In this document: one piece after another, positions 8,546 through 15,650 of the stretch
Layout of the letters: each line of letters opens with the position of its first letter
How positions within the stretch are numbered: position 1 is the stretch's first letter
NCBI GenBank assembly: GCA_024400635.1
Contig: JAKSMI010000002.1
Span: forward strand, 1 to 64,000
Source of the DNA: Bacteroidales bacterium
Lineage (GTDB): Bacteria > Bacteroidota > Bacteroidia > Bacteroidales > WCHB1-69
Direction of reading: 5' to 3'
DNA: 64,000 nt
Notes under the pieces: model-generated
The model's input: only the letters and a program-made list of their open reading frames with translations
Databases searched by the model: none
What the model was told of the DNA's origin: nothing
Program-made: the position numbers and the translations under genes

Positions 8546-9829
8546 CTACGGCTTTAAGCATCCAATAGGTACCACAAAAATTCCGTCTGGACGACGATAA
8601 GCATATCGACCCACAGCAGTAAGCACCATACAAAAAGAAGGTGCTGGCATTTTGGTTGTATCAATAGATTGGGCTAATTTCTTTAAATTAACACTTCCTT
8701 TTTCAATATTTTCTTTACCGCCAAGTTTAATTTCTATTAATCCATAAGTGCCGTCTCTACGATGTAAAATAGTATCACATTCTAGTCCCGATGCATCTCG
8801 GTAATGAAAAATACTACCATCTAAAACATCTGCATATATTCGCAAATCTCTCACAGCCATAGATTCAAAAAACATTCCAAAAGAAAGCAAATCATTCATC
8901 AAATCGTTAGGACCAAGATACAATGCACTGGTAGCAATACTCGGATCTATACAATAACGTGTATTCGATGATTGAATAGCAATTCTGCTTCGCAGATTAG
9001 GATTCCAAGCCGGCATATCTTCTAAAACAAAGAGTTTTTTTAGAGCATCTACATAATCGGAAATTGTTTCGTAAGATATTGTCTGATTATCATTTTCTTT
9101 TATATCATCAGCAATCTTTGCTAAGCTGACCGCATTCCCTTGATTTCTTGCATAGGAACGTAAAATATTGCGCGTCCTTTCGCTGTTGCGACGAATATTA
9201 TCAATACGATGAATATCTACTTTATATATCGCTTCAAAATAATCGCGAGCTTCATCTAAAGCCAAACTACCTTCAAAATTTGTTGAACGAGGCCATCCTC
9301 CTCTACACAATAAAAAAGCAATTTGATCCAATTCCAATAGATTGGATTGGGGTTCAAATTCTAAATTCAAAAAAAGATTTTGTAAACTTATACTGCCAGT
9401 AGATTCTCCTGATTCCCATAAACTCATAGGTCTCATACAAATTCTACCAATACGTCCAGTTCCACTATGCCGCATTTTTTCTTTTTCTACCGGAACACTA
9501 CTACCTGTAAGAATAAATTGTCCAGATTCTGACCTATCATCAACTGCGGTACGTATCATATCCCATAATTGTGGAAGGGACTGCCATTCATCAATAAGTC
9601 GAGGAACATCACCCAATAATAGCTTCTTTGGCATGATTTGCAATTGTTGTTCCGCTTCTTCTAAAATGCTGGTATCCCCTAAAGCCAATAGACTTGCAGA
9701 CTGTTGTTTTGCCGTCGTTGTTTTGCCACACCATTTCGGTCCTTCAATAAGAACAGCTCCTTTGCTTTTCAATTTACGAGCCAACAAAACATCTGCTATT
9801 CTTGTTTTGTATGTAAATGATTTTGACAT
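8546..9829 (-). CDS. AAA-family ATPase with DUF4143 domain
   Basis: The 427-residue protein has a Walker A loop GPKWCGKTTTA (residues 30-40), a Walker B-like RLIDEWQSLP near residue 93, a sensor-like FILTGSS, and a C-terminal region that matches the AAA_14/DUF4143 family (ECDTILHRRDGTYGLIEIKLG). The last segment has the D...E-x-K pattern of the nuclease-like fold often noted at the end of such proteins. This family occurs in many divergent copies in gut Bacteroidota and its role is unknown. The gene stands alone, convergent with the MFS gene. Its promoter (minus-strand TATTTTTG at 9853-9860) is overlaid by a 23-bp tandem repeat. A broken relative is present near 22.0 kb. Confidence 0.88.
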   Translation of the reverse strand: MSKSFTYKTRIADVLLARKLKSKGAVLIEGPKWCGKTTTAKQQSASLLALGDTSILEEAEQQLQIMPKKLLLGDVPRLIDEWQSLPQLWDMIRTAVDDRSESGQFILTGSSVPVEKEKMRHSGTGRIGRICMRPMSLWESGESTGSISLQNLFLNLEFEPQSNLLELDQIAFLLCRGGWPRSTNFEGSLALDEARDYFEAIYKVDIHRIDNIRRNSERTRNILRSYARNQGNAVSLAKIADDIKENDNQTISYETISDYVDALKKLFVLEDMPAWNPNLRSRIAIQSSNTRYCIDPSIATSALYLGPNDLMNDLLSFGMFFESMAVRDLRIYADVLDGSIFHYRDASGLECDTILHRRDGTYGLIEIKLGGKENIEKGSVNLKKLAQSIDTTKMPAPSFCMVLTAVGRYAYRRPDGIFVVPIGCLKP

Positions 9830-9852
9830 ATCATTATTATTTTTTTAATGTG

Positions 9853-9945
9853 CAAAAATAATAAGAATAATAACATAATCAAAATTATTCCGCAACTTTA
9901 TTGAAAATTATTCCGCAACTTTATTGAAAATTATTCCGCAACTTT
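9853..9945 (-). repeat. Promoter plus 23-bp tandem repeats upstream of the ATPase gene
   Basis: The -7 element (minus strand TATTTTTG) occupies 9853-9860. Directly upstream are two complete 23-bp units, 9881-9903 and 9904-9926, and a third partial copy, 9927-9945. Each contains ATTATTCCGCAACTTT. The first copy overlaps the expected -33 region, so the repeats could be operators for a repressor, possibly the ATPase itself. Confidence 0.8.
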
Positions 9946-9986
9946 TGAAAAACAATCTCTTAGTACACTCCTTTATTCCTTCATTT

Positions 9987-10937
9987 CTACCTTTCAGTTG
10001 GCACTTCTCTCCAAATAAGGAAATTTTCAGAACGGCGACGTTTCTTATCAAATTTACCTTGCAGAACAGTTTCGCCATCGGCATTTTTGTATTGCATCAG
10101 AGAGGCTCCACCCACCAAAGAAATGGCTTCTTCTACGCCAAGGTCAACCAAGGCCTGTGAAAAATCATGGAAAGATTCCTCATCTTGTGTAATAACCACT
10201 TGCAATTCACCTTGGCGGTAACACAATGCCTTTCGTTGAGACTTTCCCTTGGGCGGAATGGAAATCAACTGACCTCCACTAACCAGCGAATATTGACGGA
10301 AGAAACTTCCGTTGTTTTCAATGGCACGCTCCAAAAGCACCGTTTCAAGCTGTCGGCCCAACGTAATATCATCCCCGATAATGGCACAAAAACCATATTT
10401 TGAATGTCCTTTGGATATGAGTTCACCATTATAGACAAACGCACCAACGGGAAGGTCTTTGTCCATGCGGATATCGGCGGCTTGGACAAGCAACATAATA
10501 TTGGTATCTTGTGGCATTTCCCCTAAATGAAGCGACAACTGGCAGCCCATCGGAGTGAAAATTTGCAAAGGAATATCATTGATAATAGTATCTTGAATGG
10601 CAAGACCCGGTTCCACGGTTTTTGTCTCCACGACATTTTTTTCAGAATACACCACCACACTGTCTATGCTGTCGGCAACCGGTTGGGAAGATGTTGTTGC
10701 ACGTTGGGAAAAGACAAGGCAGACCAGCAACACCAAAATGATGAAAATCAGAACGATTAAGGCAAAAATGACCATCTTTTTCTTGTCAAAATTGCGAAAC
10801 AACTTGTGACGATGGGCGGGATTGGTGTCTTCCTCGAACGGACCGCCACCGCCAAGTACGCGAATTTCGTTGTCCGACATTGCGTCTTGTGTTATATCCT
10901 TATTCATTTGTCTGTTCATTTTTGATTCGTTTTTCAA
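9987..10937 (-). CDS. Membrane-anchored protein with possible phosphodiester glycosidase-like domain
   Basis: The 316 residues divide into a polar cytoplasmic N-terminus of about 53 residues, one transmembrane helix (VIFALIVLIFIILVLLVCLV, about 56-75) and a 240-residue outer domain. The outer domain contains AFVYNGELISKG, CAIIGDDITLG, ALCYRQGELQVVITQ and FSQALVDLGVEEAISLVGGAS. This order, ending in a Gly-rich DLG...GGAS segment, resembles the NAGPA/DUF2233 phosphodiester glycosidase fold, but the similarity is faint. The gene overlaps the end of the LytTR gene by 38 bases, so the two are translationally coupled. A LytTR regulator with a membrane partner is a known arrangement in Firmicutes, where the membrane protein restrains the regulator. 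That role here is inference. Confidence 0.7.
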   Translation of the reverse strand: MKNESKMNRQMNKDITQDAMSDNEIRVLGGGGPFEEDTNPAHRHKLFRNFDKKKMVIFALIVLIFIILVLLVCLVFSQRATTSSQPVADSIDSVVVYSEKNVVETKTVEPGLAIQDTIINDIPLQIFTPMGCQLSLHLGEMPQDTNIMLLVQAADIRMDKDLPVGAFVYNGELISKGHSKYGFCAIIGDDITLGRQLETVLLERAIENNGSFFRQYSLVSGGQLISIPPKGKSQRKALCYRQGELQVVITQDEESFHDFSQALVDLGVEEAISLVGGASLMQYKNADGETVLQGKFDKKRRRSENFLIWREVPTER

Positions 10938-11280
10938 TATATTGTTTCAACTCGCGCAATGCCTCCTTGGGAGGAGAAAACTCTTGTTGTACTTTGCCAA
11001 AAGACCTCACAATCAACTGCTGTTTTGGCAAATTGATGACAAACAGATACTCCTGATTGATAATTAAGCCACGACCTATGCGGATGAAAGTGGCGGCTGC
11101 ACTGCCTAATTGCTGGGAAAGCATTTGCTCCACCTGCCCCAACTGATACGTAACCAGGTGTTCATTTCCATCTGACAAAAACAGAACGCAATAATTGCCC
11201 GCCGCTTTAATCGCCAAAACGTCACTGGCCGATACACGTATCAGATCCGTTGCGTTGCTGATGATAATTTCGTTTGTCAT
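10900..11280 (-). CDS. LytTR-domain DNA-binding protein
   Basis: All 126 residues form a single LytTR domain. The characteristic pattern is I.vsasDVLAIKAAGNYCVLFL, then TYQLGQVEQML, FIRIGRGLIIN and KEALRELKQYIE. There is no receiver domain, so it is a one-domain regulator whose activity is probably set by another protein. The obvious candidate is the overlapping downstream membrane protein. LytTR proteins bind direct repeats spaced about two helical turns apart. Such a repeat (21-bp period) lies just upstream at 11342-11373, and a closely matching one at 22113-22144. A good -7 element (minus-strand TAATTTTG, 11297-11304) lies 17 bases before the ATG. Confidence 0.9.
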   Translation of the reverse strand: MTNEIIISNATDLIRVSASDVLAIKAAGNYCVLFLSDGNEHLVTYQLGQVEQMLSQQLGSAAATFIRIGRGLIINQEYLFVINLPKQQLIVRSFGKVQQEFSPPKEALRELKQYIEKRIKNEQTNE

Positions 11281-11296
11281 ATAGAAGAATTTGCTG

Positions 11297-11304
11297 CAAA
11301 ATTA
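11297..11304 (-). promoter_or_regulatory. Promoter -7 element of the LytTR operon
   Basis: The minus strand reads TAATTTTG, a match to TAnnTTTG, leaving a leader of about ten bases. The 21-bp-period direct repeat at 11342-11373 begins about 40 bases upstream, where it could control both this promoter and the rightward one. Confidence 0.65.
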
Positions 11305-11341
11305 CAGCTTTTTTTGGTAATAGATGATAGTACGGAGTTTC

Positions 11342-11420
11342 AATTCATACAGTTGAAACGGCAACTCATACATTCCACAAGGGTAAAATGATTTTAGGAG
11401 CATTATTGCTTGTAATTTTG
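11342..11420 (+). promoter_or_regulatory. Predicted LytTR operator and rightward promoter
   Basis: Two direct repeats, AATTCATACAG (11342-11352) and AACTCATACAT (11363-11373), are spaced exactly 21 bases start to start. They are followed at 11413-11420 by TAATTTTG, a -7 element. The whole block, including the sequence after the promoter, is nearly repeated at 22112-22205. In both places the distance from the second repeat to the -7 element is 50 bases. LytTR regulators are known to bind direct repeats of about 21-bp period; assignment to the neighbouring LytTR gene is inference. Confidence 0.65.
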
Positions 11421-11783
11421 TCGCGGTTTTCAATGGAAAAGGAAAACAAAAAGAAAATTCACATCATATTCTTATTCATTATGAAAAACTTGGAAAAGAT
11501 AAAAAATTTTTACGCTTTTGCAAACCGAAAATATTTGTATTTTTGTGACGTCAATTTTAAGAAATACGAAGCGTTATGCTCGTCTTGCTAATGGAAATGT
11601 GAGAAACTTCTATGATGTGCAAGAAAGTATAACGGTTTGCGCTGTTATAGCGTGGACTGTTTACCATGTCTGCATATCAGGGTCTATCTCACAACCTCCA
11701 TTAGAAGATGCGGTATATCAGTACCACGCTTCTTTTGTATCTCTCCATTTAGGTACTGTGTGGAGATAATTTAATCTAAAAAA
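11421..11783 (+). other. Transcribed leader region without a recognised gene
   Basis: Two promoters read into this stretch: the one ending at 11420 and a second -7 element TATTTTTG at 11538-11545, with TTTTG at 11516-11520 as its upstream element. The short frames here (11388-11591 and 11518-11769) have no recognised domain. The equivalent position in the duplicated promoter at 22.2 kb has only a 14-codon frame, which argues that the leader is not coding. The segment 11560-11770 is less AT-rich than its surroundings and may be a structured leader for the next operon. Confidence 0.4.
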
Positions 11784-12323
11784 ATGAAAATAAAATTAAT
11801 TTGCACTGTGTGGATAGCCGCCATGCTTTCTACTGCGACTTTCGCTAAACAATCAGAACCATCTTCCACTATTATAGAAATTATAAACAGTGGACAACAC
11901 AAAATCAACGGATACAAGTATTTATGTATGGAAAATCAAGGTAATCAATATGATCTTGAAAATAAATTTAATGCCTTTTTTGAAAGCATCGGCTTCACCA
12001 TCCTCACGGAAGATGAAGAAGAAGAACTTCCTGAAAGCGAAAGAATATATGTTCTGTATGGCACATACTTCCATAAAGCTGTCCCTGACGCTCTTAACAA
12101 TACAACTTTAACCTTAAGAAACAAGGATGGAAAAATTATTTTCAGTTCAACTAGAGAATCAGCTTGTTTTATAAGTGTTAAAAATTGTGTTCGAAAAGGC
12201 TCTGACAAAATTATTGAGGAAATTAGGGCACTAAATTATTCTTTTGATCCCTCTATTGTAGCAAAATCAACAAAAAATAAAAATTATGATGATGGGGTTA
12301 ACACAGAAAGTTTTGACAGGTAA
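11784..12323 (+). CDS. Secreted protein of unknown function, paralogue of the protease N-domain
   Basis: The 179-residue protein has a signal peptide (MKIKLICTVWIAAMLSTATFA) and no recognised domain. Its central part matches the N-terminal domain of the next protein: FFESIGFTILTEDE against YFKSIGFKLITEEE, and EIRALNYSFDP against QIDKLNYHFEP, with similar beta-rich sequence between. It thus seems to be a stand-alone copy of that accessory domain. It lies 58 bases before the protease gene, in the same direction. It could be a partner or inhibitor of the protease, or a duplicated lipid- or surface-binding module; none of this can be decided from sequence. Confidence 0.7.
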   Translation: MKIKLICTVWIAAMLSTATFAKQSEPSSTIIEIINSGQHKINGYKYLCMENQGNQYDLENKFNAFFESIGFTILTEDEEEELPESERIYVLYGTYFHKAVPDALNNTTLTLRNKDGKIIFSSTRESACFISVKNCVRKGSDKIIEEIRALNYSFDPSIVAKSTKNKNYDDGVNTESFDR

Positions 12324-12381
12324 AAAAAGCAGGGAAGCCGAAAATTGCATTATAGAGTGGGTAAGCTAACACGTAATAAAT

Positions 12382-13887
12382 ATGAAAAAACAAGTAAAAC
12401 ACATTACATTTATTCTATTGTTTTTATTAGTAATTCCTTCGGCATATTGCCAGAGAGCAAACCTTAATCATTACAACAACATTTTAGTAATGGAACGACC
12501 TGGATGGGATTATAATGATTTAATTGTCGATGATGTTTCTAATTATTTTAAATCAATAGGTTTTAAACTAATTACCGAAGAAGAATTTGAAAAGATTCAA
12601 AAAGAAGATCCTTTGAAATCTTTGCAAATTCTTGTCTTAACCTACAATTATTTCATTAGATATGGGAGTCCAAGCACTTTGACAATTGAACTAATATCAA
12701 TGTCCAATGATAGTTTTCATTTTGAAGGCAATGGCATGAGTTTTACAGGTCGTGGAGATATGAAATTGGCAATGAAAAGTATTTTTAGACAAATTGACAA
12801 GCTCAATTATCATTTCGAACCAATACCATTTACAAAGAAAGCTCTTCCATCGTTAGAAGTTTGTTCATGGTCAGAAGATAGTATTCGTATGTATTATGAT
12901 ACCCATAATTTATCTCCCATTGAAGGAATTTACAAGAACTATAGTACAGATGTTGGCTTGTTATCCTTATATATCATAAAAGATAAGCAGAAATACAATG
13001 GAATCGTATTAACTGCAAAAAACTGGATTTTTGAGAAGGGGGATGCGTTACTAGAATTTGAATTTATTTCTGAAGGAGTATACGATATAGTATGGCGTGA
13101 TTCTGAAGACCCAAATGATAATGTTAGTGGTATAGCTACCTATTCAGATAGAATCCTAACAATAAACACCGTCAATAACAAAGTAGAAGAGCTGAAACTC
13201 ATTAAAACATATCCAAACAAAGGGGAACGACAGAATTTAAGTAGTGTGTCCGAAGAAGGACTTACTTTGTCGGCAACAGGTAGCGGAATAATGATTGCGG
13301 ATGGTATAATTGCCACAAATTATCATGTCATCGAGAATGCAATTAAGACCGAAGTCATACTAAATGTGAATGGAATACAAACTGCTTTTGACTCGCGCAT
13401 ATTATGTGTTGACAAAATAAATGATTTGGCTTTGCTTTCGATTAAAGACAAGCAATACCATGGTTATAATACGCCACCTTTCAAAATTCTCCCCAACGCA
13501 ATGGATGTGGGCACATCGGTCTTTACTATGGGATTCCCTCTGTCTAATTTCCTTGGTGAAGAAATGAAGGTAACAGATGGAATCATAAGTTCAAAATCCG
13601 GATACAATGGCAACATTGTAACATATCAAATCACAGCCCCCATTCAACCAGGCAATAGTGGAGGTGCTTTGTTTGATAAAAAAGGTAATCTTGTAGGCAT
13701 TACTAATGCTGGTGTACCTGGTGCAGAAAACGTAAGTTATGCCATAAAGAGTTCCTATTTGTTGAATTTGATTGATTCTGCCCCAATAAATATTGATGTT
13801 CAAATCGGGCAGGATTCCACAGAACAAGAATTGTCTATATTAGTAAAGAAACTCTCTCCATTTGTTGTTTATATAAAAGTATATTAA
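12382..13887 (+). CDS. Secreted trypsin-like (DegP/S1C-type) serine protease with unique N-domain
   Basis: The 501-residue protein has a signal peptide (about residues 1-23), an N-terminal domain of about 120 residues shared with the preceding protein, a middle beta-rich segment (about 170-285) and a chymotrypsin-fold protease (about 290-480). The catalytic triad is visible as His315 (ATNYHVIEN), Asp348 (KINDLALL) and Ser426 (QPGNSGGALF), all in the HtrA/DegP context. No PDZ domain follows, so it is not a standard DegP. It acts outside the cytoplasm, presumably in the periplasm. Pairing with a free copy of its own N-domain suggests a two-part system in which the domain senses or targets something. 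Confidence 0.88.
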   Translation: MKKQVKHITFILLFLLVIPSAYCQRANLNHYNNILVMERPGWDYNDLIVDDVSNYFKSIGFKLITEEEFEKIQKEDPLKSLQILVLTYNYFIRYGSPSTLTIELISMSNDSFHFEGNGMSFTGRGDMKLAMKSIFRQIDKLNYHFEPIPFTKKALPSLEVCSWSEDSIRMYYDTHNLSPIEGIYKNYSTDVGLLSLYIIKDKQKYNGIVLTAKNWIFEKGDALLEFEFISEGVYDIVWRDSEDPNDNVSGIATYSDRILTINTVNNKVEELKLIKTYPNKGERQNLSSVSEEGLTLSATGSGIMIADGIIATNYHVIENAIKTEVILNVNGIQTAFDSRILCVDKINDLALLSIKDKQYHGYNTPPFKILPNAMDVGTSVFTMGFPLSNFLGEEMKVTDGIISSKSGYNGNIVTYQITAPIQPGNSGGALFDKKGNLVGITNAGVPGAENVSYAIKSSYLLNLIDSAPINIDVQIGQDSTEQELSILVKKLSPFVVYIKVY

Positions 13888-13918
13888 TACCTTTGTCAAT
13901 CTTTCTTCATTCAAAAGC

Positions 13919-14236
13919 TCATTCAAACAAAATGTTTGAATACCGATTTTTGACATTTCGACCATGGTAGGCAACAATCATAGGAACTTCTAATCCATCG
14001 CTCTTTGTGCGATTGTTCTCCCATTGTAGTGGCTGTAAATTAGAAATGTCATCGTCACCACCTTTAGCTTTTGGAATAATATGGTCAATTTCCCAACCAT
14101 ATTCTGAATGTTTACCATAATCGGCAAAACAAATTAAGGCACCACAATTATCAAAGCGCCAATCTCTTTCGTCCCTCCCAGAAACTTTTTCTCCTTTTTC
14201 CCATACAAGTTGAGCAAGTTCTCTTTTATTTGTCAT
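13919..14236 (-). CDS. Small HNH endonuclease-domain protein
   Basis: The 105 residues carry an HNH core, YGWEIDHIIPKAKGGDDDISN followed by LQPLQWENNRTKSD, with the two conserved Asp-His residues, the central Asn and the last Asn. The first part (KVSGRDERDWRFDNCGALICF) resembles the strand that leads into HNH nucleases of the McrA-like type. Such small single-domain proteins occur alone or as parts of mobile elements and restriction systems. It is convergent with the protease and lies 467 bases downstream of the DprA-like gene on the same strand. It may or may not belong to that cluster. The palindrome at 14253-14270 sits just before its start. Confidence 0.85.
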   Translation of the reverse strand: MTNKRELAQLVWEKGEKVSGRDERDWRFDNCGALICFADYGKHSEYGWEIDHIIPKAKGGDDDISNLQPLQWENNRTKSDGLEVPMIVAYHGRNVKNRYSNILFE

Positions 14237-14702
14237 ACTAAATCTGTTTAATAATTGCCATAAGGCAATTAGAATGAATAAAATGGTAGTTGTCAGTTTT
14301 ATGTGGATAATCTAGACGACTTTTACTTCCATTCTGACCTACAAGATTAACACTAAAATGTTCAACAGCACACAAATATTGTTTTAATGAGCTGAACACG
14401 GCAAAAATATACAATTATTCTGAATGTGGTCAAAAAAACTTATTATATGCTTCCTCTGAAAACTGCTGAATTTAAGTTACATTAGAACCCTTAACACATG
14501 ACAAAAATTTGAATATTTTGTTTAATTTATTGTTATACAAATAGTTACTAATAAATTTTGTTAGCATTTTTATTATTTCATTAATAAAGTGATTAATATT
14601 CAATGATTGAGAAGCAAAAACTACTACATCTTTGACTTTCTGATAATTAGCAAAATACAATTGAATGTAAAGAGTGAAAAATGTCATGCACAAAGAGTGT
14701 TG
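14237..14702. other. AT-rich gap with a palindrome before the HNH gene
   Basis: The inverted repeat AATTGCC-ataa-GGCAATT at 14253-14270 lies 17 bases upstream of the HNH start and could be its operator or a weak terminator. The rest is about three-quarters A and T. A minus-strand frame at 14472-14693 has low-complexity composition and is not credited as a gene. Confidence 0.45.
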
Positions 14703-15647
14703 CTAATAAAATGATCGAGAAAAAATGTCCTCTATTTTTGATGAAAACTTGTCATAATCTGTTTTCCCTTGTATTGGAACAATATACGATAGTTCTATCT
14801 TCTTCATAGTCTTTAGGCCAACGAATTTTGCAACACCTTCTTTTTGCTCTGAAATAATAACGCGATTTGCTTCAAACTTTTCTGACTGATATTCTTCAGA
14901 AGACGGGAAATGGATTACTCCTAAAACTCTTGGTAGTTTTGAAAAAGTTGCTAACGTATATTTAGAACCTCCGTTGATTCCACTCTGCACCAATATCAAC
15001 CCTTGAGATAACGCCGCTTGTATTCTACTTGCTTTACTTCCTGAATATTTGTCCTCCGGTTGTTGAGGTGGATATTCCGAAACAATTAAGCCACCAGCAT
15101 TGAGTACATCATCAATTATTTTTGCATGAGCCTTACTGCAAGTTTTTGTGTAATTTAATCCTCCAGAGATTATTCCTATGGCTTTTGGCGTAATTTTACC
15201 ATTATAATAAACAGAATGCTCGTCAATACCTTCTACCAACCCATTGCAAATAGCATATTCTTGGGAGAAATGTTCTCCAAGTCGTTCCGCAATTTTGTCA
15301 CCTAAAGGAGTACTGTGACGAGTACCAATAATCGCAACAACCTTGTTCAACAGCGTTTCGTTACCTTTAATATATAACACGGCAGGAGGATCGTTTATTT
15401 CCAACAATAGTCTAGGGTATTCCGAAGATAGACACGAAATAGGCTTTATACCAAAAGAATCGCAATCGGATAAAACTGTTTCCGCAAAATTTTCATAAAC
15501 AAAATATTCTGATAATGCATCTTCGTTTACTTCTTTGATAAAGCTTTTGCAATCATCACTATGCATTAGTCTTGACCTATTCTTTTTAAAGAAAGCAGGA
15601 CCAATACCTTTTACCTGTGTTAATATAATAATATCTTTCAGTTCCAT
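14703..15647 (-). CDS. DprA/Smf-like protein (SLOG Rossmann fold)
   Basis: The 314-residue protein has a helical N-terminus (TQVKGIGPAFFKK, helix-hairpin-helix-like), then the DprA signature YPRLLLEINDPPAVLYIKG. The Rossmann core follows, with VVAIIGTRHSTPLG (about residues 103-116), NGLVEGIDEHSVYYNG, GIISGGLN, GGLIVSEYPP and RIQAALSQGLILVQSG. True DprA loads RecA onto single-stranded DNA in transformation. The wider SLOG superfamily is also found in predicted anti-phage and nucleotide-signalling operons. The gene starts three bases after the upstream HAD/phosphoribosyltransferase stop and is the last of five genes pointing left. Its linkage to a kinase and receiver makes a role in conflict or stress signalling more likely than competence. 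Confidence 0.85.
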   Translation of the reverse strand: MELKDIIILTQVKGIGPAFFKKNRSRLMHSDDCKSFIKEVNEDALSEYFVYENFAETVLSDCDSFGIKPISCLSSEYPRLLLEINDPPAVLYIKGNETLLNKVVAIIGTRHSTPLGDKIAERLGEHFSQEYAICNGLVEGIDEHSVYYNGKITPKAIGIISGGLNYTKTCSKAHAKIIDDVLNAGGLIVSEYPPQQPEDKYSGSKASRIQAALSQGLILVQSGINGGSKYTLATFSKLPRVLGVIHFPSSEEYQSEKFEANRVIISEQKEGVAKFVGLKTMKKIELSYIVPIQGKTDYDKFSSKIEDIFSRSFY

Positions 15648-15650
15648 ATT

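Noticed and set aside
11388..11591. Plus-strand frame of 67 codons after the LytTR operator
   Set aside because: It begins upstream of the promoter, and the matching position at 22.2 kb has no such frame.
14472..14693. Minus-strand frame of 73 codons
   Set aside because: Asn/Lys/Ile-rich sequence with no promoter or domain in an AT-rich gap.
14703..15647. Calling the DprA-like gene a true competence dprA
   Set aside because: Its operon context is a kinase-receiver cluster, and its N-terminal part differs from typical DprA; function left open.
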